A DNA stretch of 64,000 nt, taken from positions 2,418,001 to 2,482,000 of the forward strand of contig NC_085108.1 of NCBI RefSeq assembly GCF_030269925.1, read 5' to 3'. Within the stretch, counting starts at the first letter, position 1. Each line of letters starts with the position of its first letter. This document shows, piece by piece, positions 1 through 11,700 of the stretch. Source of the DNA: Bombyx mori. Its lineage: Eukaryota; Arthropoda; Insecta; Lepidoptera; Bombycidae. The notes beneath the pieces are model-generated. The model searched no databases and had not been told where the DNA came from. It saw only the letters and a program-made list of their open reading frames with translations. The position numbers and the translations under genes are program-made.

Positions 1-75
1 CGAAGTCCCGATAGAAGAGGTGGGAACAATGCTCCACGCGAGGCAGCATCAGGGCTTGTATGTAACCCACAGTTT
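1..75 (-). mobile_element. Jockey/CR1-type LINE fragment, cut by window edge
   Basis: Read on the minus strand, these bases translate to a piece matching the post-RT region of the LINE at 37.05-40.73 kb: 'LMLPRVEHCSHL' here against 'QVRPRVEYCSHL' there. Only a short, diverged stretch lies inside the window. Confidence 0.55.
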
Positions 76-1222
76 CACTCAACACTGAACATTAAGCATT
101 TTAGAAGTTAAATTGACTTTACCAACCCTATTACTCCAATACTGACTCCCATTGGAAACACTGACCTCCAAGAATCTCAGTAGCCTCGTAAGAGATATAT
201 TCTGTGGAATTGTGGCTACATGGCGGATGCACGAACAAACTTACCTATATCTTAAATAAGTAGACCAAATTAAATCACCACATTTCAATTATTTGTCACA
301 GAATTCTCCTCCACTTAAGATTTCATTGCCTCTAATCAACTAGGCTCCAAGATATACTCTGATGGCCAGCTTGATGTACATTCCTCGTACTCCATACAAA
401 CGCTTCTCATCAATGGATAACCTTTCATTTTTAAACGAAACAGAAACAGGGGATTCACAACGAATTCTAGTTAAGTAGTTACTCGAGCCCATTAATATCC
501 AAACCTGAATGCACAGGCGTTTCAATTATTCTGATTAACGGTTGTTCCTGGCTACTAGCCCGCACAGGTTGATACCAACAACCTACCAATGCTTGCCGCG
601 ATGCAATCATGCGCGCTAATGAAGGGCACGGCAGCTGCTATACAAAGGGAAATCTAAAATGTTATCCAATGTTTATACGTGACCTGTTTTAAGGATATTC
701 TTATTCAACGATTTCGACAAAAACGCTAACCAGTGGTTAGCAAGCCTAAAAACACCAAGAATAGATCGATTGTGCTAATTTGTATATTTTTGTAGTTTTT
801 AAGTATTGTCCATCATTTCTCTTTCTGTACTGTAATGCTTTAAGTGAATAAATTTTTTTATTATTTTTTTTGAAACGTCGTTGATCATGAGATCGTTTGC
901 CCAAAAACACAGAAAAAAACCTTGATTTGACAGTCGTAAACATTTGACATATTGTTCCTACGTCAGTTAAAAACAAAACAAAACAATGTGGATTGAATGT
1001 AACCGTTGTAACGTATTTGTATTAATAAGCAAATGTTTCATCATTAATACAAGATTAGGTTAAGTCTAATGAATTAAAGTGAATAACTACAGAAACTTAA
1101 AACTTTATCTACTCTTAATTTTAAATAAAAATTATAGTCAAAAGCTAAGTTTCAAACCGCATTTAAATTATCGTATTGAATATTTCGTAGGTAACTTACA
1201 AATTAAATTTGTCTTTGTGAAA
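76..1222. other. AT-rich 5' flank of DHFR
   Basis: No gene, RNA or recognisable repeat was found here. The sequence is AT-rich. The DHFR reading frame stays open upstream of its start back to about position 1079, but that stretch does not resemble the DHFR N-terminus and is taken as leader. Confidence 0.4.
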
Positions 1223-4200
1223 ATGTCTCGTACGCAACTGAATTTGATTGCGGCCGCGTGTGAGAATATGGGTATAGGTATAAACGGTACATTACCTTGG
1301 AAATTAAAGTAAGTAATAATATTTTCTTAACTTCCACCGCTTTTAGTTGTTGAAATATTTCTCATTCATTATGTCTTTTTTTATGATCTAAATTTCAAGG
1401 TAGACATGATCACTGGGTCGTTTCAACCGGGCAGCTTTTAGACTGCTCTGCACAGCTTAAAGACATAGCACTGACTTTGACCTTGTAGTTTAACCTTAAA
1501 ATATCTTACTATCTATCTTACTAAGCCATATCTTAAAGCACTGACTTTGACCTTGTAGTTTAACCTTAAAATATCTTACTATCTATCTTACTAAGTCATA
1601 TCTTAACACGCATTTCTTAAAAGGGATTCACCTGAGAATGGGCATTGGCATTTTCTGAGTATGATACTGGCATACTGCACTCCCAAATTAGCATTTTCTG
1701 GTGATATTAGCCCCACCACACACACACATATTATGCCTATTTCTACTGCAAAACAATCACATGTTCCACTCTGGAGGTACACCATTATACAATACTTGTT
1801 TAATAATTGAGATTGCTCTCAAATCTCAAGATGGGTATTTCTTAGCTTAGTGACATTGTTCTTGAATATCTCTCTAAACACACTAGATCAATTCTGTAAC
1901 TCCAGGCACTATGAAAGAACCCTGCTCTGTTTTAATTAAGATGCAAAATTATTATTTCCATTTTATAAAAAAGTTTTTTTTGCATCCCTTTCTGAAGAAG
2001 GTCATTATTTAAACAACCAAGGCTTGCCTAATGAGGGAAATCTAACTATAAGCACAACTATTTTGTTATAAACATTTTTCAAAAAAAATTATTAGCCATA
2101 CTAAATTCTTGGTTTTGATAACACTAAAGTAACAGCCAATAAATAGAGAACCAAAAAAGAATATCAGTTAATGATTAGTTAACAAAATAGTCTTATGCAA
2201 TTTACATATCAGCACTATTGTGACCATACTCTTTGTTAACTTTATAGACAGTCTACTTAAAACCAATTTGGAACTTAATCGATTATAACAAATTTCAGAA
2301 AAGAAATGGCTTACTTCACGACGATGACAACTAGTGTCAGCGACAAGAAGAAAGTCAACGCAGTGATCATGGGTCGACGTACGTGGGACTGTATACCCAT
2401 AAAATATAGACCGCTTAGTAATAGAATTAATATTGTACTAACTCATAATGTTGATTACGTGAAAAAACAAGTAGGTAATATTTTACATTATTATAAATCA
2501 ATCAGCGATTTAAATTATTGTCTCTTAAGTCCACTGTATAAAAAGAAATGAAGATTTCTTTGTAAAAAATATTTTCGTCTATAAATATTTCCTAAACCGT
2601 TTATCAAAATGTGAAGAAACTTGATAAAGTTGTATGTCACTTAAGGATAGGTTTCAGTCGTAGTACCATCAACATCAAATAGATGATAGGCTTGTAGGTT
2701 ATAGATTATCTCAAACATGTAGGAATTCATTATTTTTAACCTAAATAGAGTCAGAACTATAAGTTTCTCTCTTTATTGGTGTTTTGTGAGCCCACAAAAG
2801 CGCCTACCACTACTCTGCCTATTTCTGCCATCAATCACTAATGTTTCGATTTGAAGTCTTGGCCACTTGTACTGACAAACTGAGGTTTAGATCTCATCTC
2901 TCAATGTGGGTGGCAACATTAACATTTTTGAAGTCTATGGTCCGGTAACTACTGAACACCAAGAGAGCCGTGAGCTCGTCCACAAACCCTATCAGTAATT
3001 TAAGAAAAAAAAAATTGTACATTTTAGTATGAAATTAAGTATAGTAACAAAAACAGGATTCATATTCCTTAAATATATGAACTAAAAAAACATGTGTGCA
3101 ATTCACACGCGGTAGAAGTGAAACCTTCCAAAATTAAAATACAGTTATCCTAAACGTATAAATACTTAAGTATATGTAAAATTTTGTCATTGGTAAATAA
3201 TTGTAAGGTAGCGCCCTCTGTGAATCAATATTTTAATTTCACGTATAATCCTAAATTAAAATTCACTACAAGAGCTTTCATACACACGTTAGTATTAAAA
3301 AATCTCACAGATGGCGCTGTATTAAATAGTATGTATATTTCTGTCGCATTCTTTGCTGGCTTCATCCTACACATTTTTGTATTTGTGTCTCTTACCTGTC
3401 GTTTTTTCCGTTGCATCCGGTTTGAAATCACAACGATTCTAAAGAAGTTTTCACTTCAATAAGGTTTCTTTTGGAATTACAGGTCCCAGAAGGAGTAATT
3501 GTTGTGCCAGGATTAGATGAGGCAATTGATCACATAGACAGTAGGTCAGATATAGAATCTACTTGGGTCATAGGTGGATCTTCAATTTATAAGGTAATTT
3601 ATTTTAATGACATAGAAGCTAGTAGGCTTGTTCATATTATTATGCATCCCAGAGTAAGGACACAACCACTTCACTGCCAATTTTTTTTTATTGATTAGAT
3701 GTGTGGACGAGCTCGCAGCCCACTTAGTGTTAAGTGGTTACTGGAGCCCGTAGACATCTTTTTTTTTTTTATTGCTTAGATGGGTGGACGAGCTCACAGC
3801 CCACCTGGTGTTAAGTGGTTACTGGAGCCCATAGACATCTACAACGTAAATGCGCCACCCACCTTGAGATATAAGTTTTAAGGTCTCAGTATAGTTACAA
3901 CGGCTACCCCACCCTTCGAACCGAAACGCATTACTGCTTCACGGCGGAAATAGGCGGGGTGGTGGTACCTACCCGCGCGGACTCCCAAGAGGTCCTACCA
4001 CCAGTTATTTCGCAAATTATAATTTTGCGGGTTTGATTTTTATTACACGATGTTATTCCTTCACCGTGGAAGTCAATCGTGAACATTTGTTCAGTACGTA
4101 TTTCATTAGAAAAATTGGTACCCGCCTGCGGGATTCGAACACCGGTGCATCGCTACACACGAATGCACCGGACGTCTTATCCTTTAGGCCACGACGACTT

Positions 4201-4691
4201 CGATTTGAAGGGTGGGGCAGCTGTTGTAACTATACTTGAGACCTTAGAACTTATATCTCAAGATGGGTGGCGCATTTACGTTGTAGATGTCTATGGGCTC
4301 CAGTAACCACTTAACACCAGGAGGTCCGTGAGATCGTCCACCCACACAGCAATAAAAAAATATATTCATAATCAGTTGAATTCTGCACATAATATGATAT
4401 AACTATCATGTCCACTTCTATCACAGAGTAGTCAATTTCGATTCTTAGTAAGTGACATTATATGACAATACCATTTAATTTCCAATGTTCTCTCAATTTT
4501 AGGCTGCAATGGAGCATCCGAACTGTGGAAAAATATATCTAACGGAGATACAAAAGTCTTTCGACTGTGACACATTCTTTCCTGACATTAACAAGCAGCG
4601 ATTCCATTTAGTGAATGAAGAAGAAGTACCAGGGGAGAAGCAGAGTGAAGGAGACATCAACTATTACTATAGGATTTACAAGAGATTATAA
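1223..4691 (+). CDS. DHFR: Dihydrofolate reductase, four exons
   Basis: Reduces dihydrofolate to tetrahydrofolate with NADPH, for thymidylate, purine and glycine synthesis; cytosolic. CDS exons are 1223-1308, 2299-2470, 3483-3593 and 4503-4691. All introns are GT-AG and the phases agree, giving 185 aa, the usual animal length. Visible family signatures are 'GIGINGTLPW' (residues 17-26), the catalytic acid E31, 'VIMGRRTW' (51-58), 'RPLSNRINIVL' (66-76) with the folate-binding Arg at R71, 'WVIGGSSIY' (114-122, cofactor loop) and 'DTFFPDI' near the C-terminus. The start at 1223 has an AAAATG context and matches the family N-terminus. Intron 1 holds a 70-bp tandem duplication; introns 2 and 3 hold Bm1 copies and a MITE. 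A possible poly(A) signal AATAAA lies at 4990. The gene converges on antizyme. Identification is firm from the motifs; transcript ends are not known. Confidence 0.95.
1467..1606. repeat. 70-bp direct tandem duplication in DHFR intron 1
   Basis: Two copies starting at 1467 and 1537 are almost identical over 70 bases (for example 'CTGACTTTGACC' recurs exactly 70 bp later), with one obvious C/T difference near the end. This looks like a recent local duplication. Confidence 0.9.
2785..3013 (+). repeat. Degenerate Bm1 SINE, 3' part
   Basis: It follows the Bm1 3' consensus in order (CTGCCTATTTCTGCC, GGTTTGAAG-like, GTCTATGG, GAGCTCGTCCAC, A-rich end) but with many substitutions. This is an old copy in DHFR intron 2. 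Confidence 0.7.
3091..3459 (+). mobile_element. Non-autonomous element (family M1), about 370 bp, copy 1
   Basis: Nearly identical to 59114-59476 and, inverted and interrupted, to 9731-10464. It begins with the near-palindrome 'GTGTGCAATTCACAC', then 'TAGAAGTGAAACCTTC', and ends with 'GAAGTTTTCACTTCA', the imperfect inverse of that second motif. The inverted ends suggest a MITE. The minus-strand ORF in this copy and in copy 3 is similar only because the repeat is. It lies in DHFR intron 2, just upstream of exon 3. Confidence 0.65.
3680..4195 (-). repeat. Bm1 SINE, full length, inserted into an older Bm1 end
   Basis: Bases 3680-3759 are the 3' end of one minus-strand Bm1. At about 3760 a second A-tailed copy starts and runs to its tRNA-like head at about 4110-4195, which carries the B-box-like 'GGGATTCGAACACC' (seen inverted) and 'GGCCACGACGACTT'. 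Full-length copies are about 430 bp. Located in DHFR intron 3. Confidence 0.85.
4196..4362 (+). repeat. Bm1 3' fragment in inverted orientation
   Basis: It starts at 'GATTTGAAGGGTGGGGCAG' and runs to the A-rich end. It abuts the head of the preceding minus-strand copy, so the two form an inverted pair that could fold in the DHFR pre-mRNA. Confidence 0.8.
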
Positions 4692-5566
4692 AGTTAATGA
4701 AAACTTTTCTCTTTGGTGTTTATTTTGTTTGGTAAATCAGTGTTGTGTTGGAATAGTGTGTTGTATGAAAGTCAATAAGGCCTAAGGCATGTGGGCCTCA
4801 CATGTGAACTTGTGCGGAGCGATGATCCTGTGCCATCATTCAAATCCAGCAGGAATTTGTTAGTATATTATAGTTGGTTGGTATAAATATGTTCGTAAAT
4901 GAGATTGAAAGTGTAACTGCGTATATACCGTAGACCGGGGTGAAAAGGGACAAAATTGAACTTTGCACTCTCATTTTTATAGTTACATTAATAAAAGTGA
5001 ATATCATTTGAATGAACTATAATATGTCCGCTAACTTAAATAATATAATACTCTTTATAAAATAACAGTTATTTGATCGGTTATTAACTTATATACTAAA
5101 AACACTCTCTTTTCAGACTGATTGTGAGGTCAATTGGGACGGACAAGGGGTTGCTAGGGAAAACAGGTCAGGGCTGTCAAAAGACAAAATATTTAGTTAA
5201 TACACAAATATGGAATAGATAGGTAGGGACATAAATAAGAGTCGTATGTAGGTATTATTTATTATTATTATTTATTCTTATTCTTACAGAAATTTTATCG
5301 TGATGTCTTCTTAAAAAACCAGCGACAAACTCAGGCTCTTATAGGTCAGGCATATTATTTGTGAATCTCTTAATCTTTGTGTCTGATCTATGTAAAAATC
5401 CTTTTACTAAAAGCCTCAAGTCGTAAGTGTCAAGCGGATAGCGCCATTCAGAACAAACATTCAAATAATCAATGATATTTTGAGACTGGCTACTTCAATG
5501 TTGCTATTATAAAAGTTTAGAAATCCTACTATCTCTGACAAAATTGTGTAGTTTTTGCGAAGAAAG
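4692..5566. other. DHFR 3' flank
   Basis: AT-rich sequence without a recognisable gene. A canonical AATAAA at 4990-4995 could serve DHFR polyadenylation. Nothing else stands out. Confidence 0.35.
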
Positions 5567-6070
5567 CTGATAGCCTTGAGAGGCTATATCAGCGTAACCT
5601 TAACTAGTAGGTGAGCTCACGGGGCTCAAACCTGACGACGTTGCTAACACGAACCCTAGCAAGAGCCGTGCTTCGCAGAATATACCACCGGATCGGAAAC
5701 GCGACCCACTGAGAAGATCCGGCGAGAAACTCAGTGGGCTGTGTCTGAGGGTTAATTTACTCGCCGAGCCCTTCGTCGCAAGCGGACGCAAGCAAGACGG
5801 GTTCGACGAGAACGATGACCGATGCTTGAGGTACCTAAAAGCACCGTTAGTGGATCGGAAGGATCCGAAATGACGTGCTTGGGGCCACGTCGACTGCTTT
5901 CCATTCTGTCCGCAGGATCGGGAATGTAGTTACCGGCGGCCACGATGAGAGGGTTCTCGTGTCGTGCCGCTTTATCGAAGTGGCGCATCGTGCCGACTGC
6001 AGATACTTACTGATGGACTCGTAAGTCCAGGTCGTCTTGGAGGTCGACGTTCCTGACGTTTGTGTCTCTG
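5567..6070 (-). mobile_element. Jockey-type LINE (family B), 3' end
   Basis: Same family as 45843-46540. The minus strand encodes pieces of the C-terminus (residues like 'RHFDKAARHENPLIVAA') in more than one frame, so it is frameshifted. It ends abruptly where the Bm1 at 6077 begins. Confidence 0.75.
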
Positions 6071-6076
6071 TACAAG

Positions 6077-6252
6077 TAGGCGCCACCACCCTGCCTATTT
6101 CTGCCCTAAAACAGTAAGCGTTTCGGTTTGAAGGGTGGGGCAGCCGTTGTACTGAAAAACAGATGTGGATGGCGGTATTTACGCTGTAGATGTCTATGGA
6201 CGCCGGTAACCACTTAACATTAGATGGGCCGTGAGCTTATAAATAAAAAAGG
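6077..6252 (+). repeat. Bm1 SINE, 3' part
   Basis: It starts at 'GCCACCACCCTGCC' and ends in an A-rich tail. A deletion removes the usual 'ACTATACTGAGACC' stretch. Confidence 0.75.
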
Positions 6253-6271
6253 TGGGTGGTGACATTCAAGT

Positions 6272-6511
6272 TGCAATCATCGTTCTCGACGAATCCGTCG
6301 CTTGCGACAAAGGGCTCAGCGAGTATATTAACCCACAGACACGGCCCACTGAATTTCTCGCCGGATCCTCTCTGTGGGTCGCGTTTCCGACCCGGTGGTA
6401 GATTCTGCGAAGCACTGCTCTTGTTGGGGTAGATTTTAACAGTTTGTCTACCAGTCTGGTGAAACGAGAATATTCCCTCGAGACTACTGCTAATTAGGTA
6501 GGAAAAAACCT
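6272..6511 (+). mobile_element. Jockey-type LINE (family B), 3' end
   Basis: The 3'UTR of the family ('TTCTCGCCGGATC', 'GGTGGTAGATTCTGCGAAGC') ends in the family's normal terminus 'TTAGGTAGG' plus A-run. Opposite orientation to the copy at 5567. Confidence 0.75.
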
Positions 6512-6886
6512 GCCTACTATGAAAGCCCTAGATTTTTTCCACTGCCCATATCTACATTTGTTTTTTAACAATCTTCATTTTATCGAGCGATCCAGTATTA
6601 GGATCCACTAGATGATGACCGGTTTTTTTTTAATAACGCCATCTTGTTGTGTCTTTAAAGCGGTTAGTTGCCCTCAATTAAGAAAAATTGTATTATTATT
6701 CGCCAATAGATGTCGGGAAGAGTTGATTATTGAAAACACGAATAAAACAACATTTTCTGAAAATAAATCGTAGCTAGATCGATTTATCGCCCCCGAAATC
6801 CCCTGTATACTAAATTTTATGAAAATCATTAGAGCCGTTTCCGAGATTCAGATTATAATAATATACAATATATTATAATAATATAT
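6512..6886. other. No feature recognised
   Basis: AT-rich spacer between two LINE ends. No ORF or repeat could be supported. Confidence 0.3.
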
Positions 6887-7052
6887 GTTTCCCGAGCGCT
6901 ACATGTCCGTCTTTAAACGAGGCTTGTGGAGAGTATTAAGCGGTAGGCAGCAGCTTTGCTTTGCCCCTGGAATTGCTGAAGTCCATGGGCGACAGTAACC
7001 ACTCACATCAGGTGAGCAGTACGCTCGTCTGCCCACAAGGGCAATAAAAAAA
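6887..7052 (+). mobile_element. Jockey/CR1-type LINE (family A), 3' end
   Basis: Encodes a diverged version of the last coding residues (FKRGLWRVLSG-like), then the short 3'UTR 'GTCCATGGGCGAC' and an A-rich tail. Severely 5' truncated. Confidence 0.75.
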
Positions 7053-8701
7053 AAGTAAAAAAAATAGCACTCCTATCACCGACATTTAACACTACCAATC
7101 TTCATTTATTGATCTAGGGATTCCAATACCGCATTCATGTTTGTTCTATATTAAAATCGTTAATAGAAATAAAACACGCGATTTTTCGTATATATATTTT
7201 TTTATTTATTCATTTTAATCGATACGCTTCAAAACTTACAAACAGGGTGTTCGATAGTTAAGTAATAATACGTTATTTGAAAATACTGCTCCATTTGAAC
7301 ACTCTGTACGATGTCTAGAGAACCGACTGTGAGTTGTTTTGATGTGGAAAGATTGTTTAAAACTAAATTGAAGATTTCTTAAACGCCAACATGTCGTATG
7401 TATCACCAGTATAATAATTAAATTACCGGACTATAAACACCAATATTTGGTTTGAAAATTGGTGTTTAACAAAAAAGAAATGATATTTCTGATTTTTTAA
7501 CGCATTCAAAAATAGTCAACTTATATTTAGAATAATTCTCATAAAGTTGCCTCGCTGAGGTTACAGTACACTACAAGTTATTAAAAATCAAAACAATCTT
7601 TCCATGAAGACAGTTGTTAAGTCTAAATAAGTACCGTCGGCATGTTAAAACGCTAGTGGAAATCAATTAAAAGAAGTAGTCTTAATTCTAATAATAATAA
7701 TAGTCTAAGAATTAAAATTTAGATATTTCCATTCGCACAGTAAATATCTAAACTACAAGGATATTTAACTTAATAATTACAAGAATTTAATAATTTGTAG
7801 GTAATAAAAGTGAATGTTTTTTTTTTTGCTAACGCTACATTCAGTTAATACTTGTAATTAAAAGTAAAAGAAAAAATTAAGTCATATTTTTTTTGTTTTT
7901 TTTTTATTTATTTTTTTTTTTTTTTGCTCTAACCCGGTTGGGGTGACATTTTACACGACGACGGAAACACGAAATAATTAACAATCATAATAATAAATGA
8001 AAGAAAAATAATAATTGAAAAATTATATTTAAATCCCGCAATGAGTATTTGGAAGTTGAAATTTTTCAATTTCACACATACAAATGTCATTGAGAGAATA
8101 GAAAGTTAACTTTTATTCCTTTGGCTTTGAAATTCTAGGAAATAATTATTAGAAATTTCTAGTTCTACACCCAGTATTGAAAGCTGGTGAGGCTTGACAA
8201 TTTATTCAATCTTTTGGCCAATGTAGTAGTGTTTCAAAGAAATTTGATGGCTTTATTGCCTGGTCTTAATACACCTCACTAGAATGACTCAGGTTAATAG
8301 ACTATCTATTAGATTAGATGCAAATCTGTTTTTTTTTTTAAATAAATTCACAAATATCAATGTTTTAGTTTCAAGCTCCAAACAAATAAAAGTATTTTCT
8401 CTTTTTTTTTTCTTTTTTTTACATTTTTTTTTTTAATCTAAGTAATATAGAATAATCTAGTTTAATAAAATCATTAAACGCGAACTGTGCTAAGAAAGCC
8501 CTTTATCATGTATTTAAATTTTAAATGTGCATTTTGAATACTGATTTAGAAAGGATCTCTAAGTGCTTGACTTGAACGAGTCGTGGATAATCTAATGTTG
8601 CCATACGAAAAAAACACGATTATTTTTGTGGAAAAAATGAGAAAGTTGTTTTTTTTTGTTAGTTTCTCACCCGAGAAGAAGCTTTGTTTGTGAATAAAAT
8701 T
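7053..8701. other. AT-rich 3' side of antizyme
   Basis: No coding sequence recognised. Long T runs (7810-7930, 8330-8440) appear as A runs on the antizyme strand. Several TTTATT sites (AATAAA on the minus strand, for example around 7203) could be antizyme poly(A) signals; which one is used cannot be decided from sequence. Confidence 0.35.
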
Positions 8702-11700
8702 TTACTGCATATTGTAGTGTAAGAAAATGTAATTAGGGTTGTTGATGTGCTGTGGGGTCAGCGGCGAATTCGGAGCCAGAACTTGGAATCCCATGAACAT
8801 GAAGGTGCGCAGCAGGGTAGCGCGGTCGGGACGACTCTTCAAAACGCAGATGATGCAACTGGAATTCAAATTACACATCGACGGGTGAAAAGATGTTTCG
8901 CTTAAGCGACATTCTACTGGTGGTAGGACCTCTTGTGAGTCCGCACGGGTAGGTACCACCACCCCGCCTATTTCTGCCGTGAAGCAGTAACGCGTTTCGG
9001 TTTGAAAGGCGGGGCAGCCGTTGTAACTAAACTGAGACCTTAGAACTCAAGGTGGGTGGCGTATTTACGTCGTAGATGTCTATGGGCTCCAGTAACCACT
9101 TAACACCAGGTGGGCTGTGAGCTCGTCCACACATCTAAGCAATAAAAAAAATAAACAAAAATCTTGTCCCCACGGGTAGGTACCACCACCCCGCCCATTT
9201 CTGCCGTGAAGCAGTAATGCGTTTCGGTTTGAAGGGCGGGGCAGCCGTTGTATCTATACTAAGACCTTAGAACTCAAGGTGGGTGGCGCATTTACGTCGT
9301 AGATGTTTTTGGGCTCCAATAACCACTTAACACCAGGTGGGCTGTGAGCTCGTCAACCCATCAAAGCAATAAAAAAATAAAAAAAACATGTTTTGCTTTT
9401 GTTAAAGTTTATAAATATAGCGTGGTCTTATTATTGTTTTAATATTAAATTATTATTGTCAAATTACAATTGTATGAGTTGATAAAAAATGCTATGCAAT
9501 AGCTTTATCGCGGCAGTCCCCGAGTGCCACACGTGTTTTTTTTTTGCTCTCTCCCAGCATCCCCAAGTATACAACTCACCTCTTACAGCCGAGACGCTCT
9601 TCAGCGAAATCCAGGAGCAGCATGAAGCTGTCCTTGCTGCCGGACTGCAGGACCCCGGGCACGCGGAGGTACATCATGTTGTTGTGCACAACCTGATAAT
9701 TAAACATTGAAGTTTTATTTATTTTTCTATTGAAGTGAAACGTGATTTCAAACTCGATGAAACGAAAAAATAAGTCCATAGAGACACAAACACATAAATG
9801 TATAGGATTCAGCCGGCGAGAGAATGAGATAGAACACATTAGACGTTCCCAGTGTAGTGTTTTTTTAATACAGCGCCATCTATGAGATTTTTTAATAATA
9901 ACGTGTGTATGAAACCTCTTGTAGTGAATTTTAATTTAGGATTATACGTCAAGTTAAAATATCAATTCACAGAAGGCGCTACCTCATACTATAAAATATG
10001 ATTTATAATTATTTACTAATGACAAAATTTTACATATCGACGCTTGAAAGGCAAACGTGACTAAGCGGCAATAACTGCTTTGTACATAAATGATAGGCAA
10101 TAACCATATTCGATGCGCAAAAAATATATATCGACGCTTGAAAGGCAAACGTGACTAAGCGACAATAACTGATTTGTACATAAATAATAGCCAATAACCA
10201 TATTCGATGCCCAAAAATATATATTTCTAAGTCTATTAAAATCATTTCAATCCTACAGCTAGATTCGTTAAAATAAAAAAATTTTCAGGTATTTCTCATG
10301 TATATTTCAAATTAATTTCAACTTTAAATTAGTCTACTGTAAAGTTCACGCATTGTCGCTTAGTCACATTTGCCCTTCAAGCGTCGATATACTTAAGACA
10401 TTTAGGATAATTGTATTTTAATTTTTGAAGGTTTCACTTCTACCACGTGTGAATTGCACACATGTTTTTTTTATTGGCGTATAGGCAGACGAGCTTACGG
10501 CCCACCTGATTGCGAGTGGTTACCTTCGCTCATAGACATCAGCAATGCCAGGGGCATAGCCAAGCCGATGCCTACCGTAAAGTTACCAACCAAAAGCAAA
10601 ATGTTTATTCTAGTTAAATATACTGACTGATTCGACGGTGTAGTGGTTAAGGGCCCTGACTTTTGCGTAGGTTCGATTCCCATATCAGGCAAACATCGTG
10701 TGATGGATCACGTTTGTTTGTCCTTTTGTCTGGGTTTTTATTATCTATATGTATGTATATTCAAACATTATATAAGTATGTATGTCTAGTACCCATATAG
10801 CACAGGGAATCGTAAATTAGGGCTGGATAACCGTGCGTGATTTGTTCCCAATTATTATTATTTAAGTGATCGACAATGTATTCAAACAACCACCTAGAGA
10901 TCAGAGAGTTGAAATTTCAATTATATAACAGCTTTCCTAGCCTTCGTATAAAGCTGTCCCCCCTCACATAAGATCAAAATACTCCCTGCCAAAAATACCT
11001 AAAAAGCATTTACTCACTTAATATCACAGTCCACCCAAAAGCTTGGCAAAAGACCTTATGTACTAAAATAAATAGACCAAGAACTAAAGATTGAATCAAC
11101 GCCCGCTTACATACAATCCCGTGATATTAATTAATAAACACCACCCCGCCTATTTCTGTCGTGAAGCAGTAATGCGTTTCGGTTTGAAGGGTGGGGCAGC
11201 CGTTGTAACTATACTCGAGACCTTAGAACTTATATCTCAAGGTGGGCGGCGTATTTACGTTGTGGATGTCTATGGGCTCCAGTAACCACTTAATACCAGG
11301 GGGGCTGTGAGCTCGTCCACCCATCTAAGCAAAAAAAAAACGTAGGTATAATAAATAAAATAAAGTTTTATTTCCTACCAAAAACATCGATTTTTATCGT
11401 ACATCGATACTTTAAATCGATGTTTTTCTAATATCGATTATCCCTAACCTACAGTACATAAAACATTATCACATTACATGTCGATAAGGACCATTCACTT
11501 TCAAAGGTTATCTCTTGTGTCAATGTACGTAATATGTGACACTGATAAACGTTATGTAGTAAATAATTGTAAATTATACATTTCATTAATGTTGAAACAC
11601 TTCAGTTGAATGATATCCATTTTTTTTTATACACACAATGTGTCATCTGGCCCCAATTCTTTTTTTTTATTGCTTAGATGGATGGACGAGCTCACAGCCC

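Noticed and set aside
1079..1222. N-terminal extension of DHFR by 48 codons
   Set aside because: The frame is open and starts with a non-ATG codon, but the residues do not match DHFR and the ATG at 1223 aligns with the family start.
3225..3431. 68-codon minus ORF similar to the one at 59205-59507
   Set aside because: The likeness comes from the two DNA copies of family M1. There is no preference for silent changes by eye and no motif, so I do not call a gene.
4106..4195. tRNA-like sequence with B box
   Set aside because: It is the head of a full-length Bm1; acceptor stems do not pair and the same sequence heads the copies at 52170, 56298 and 60506.
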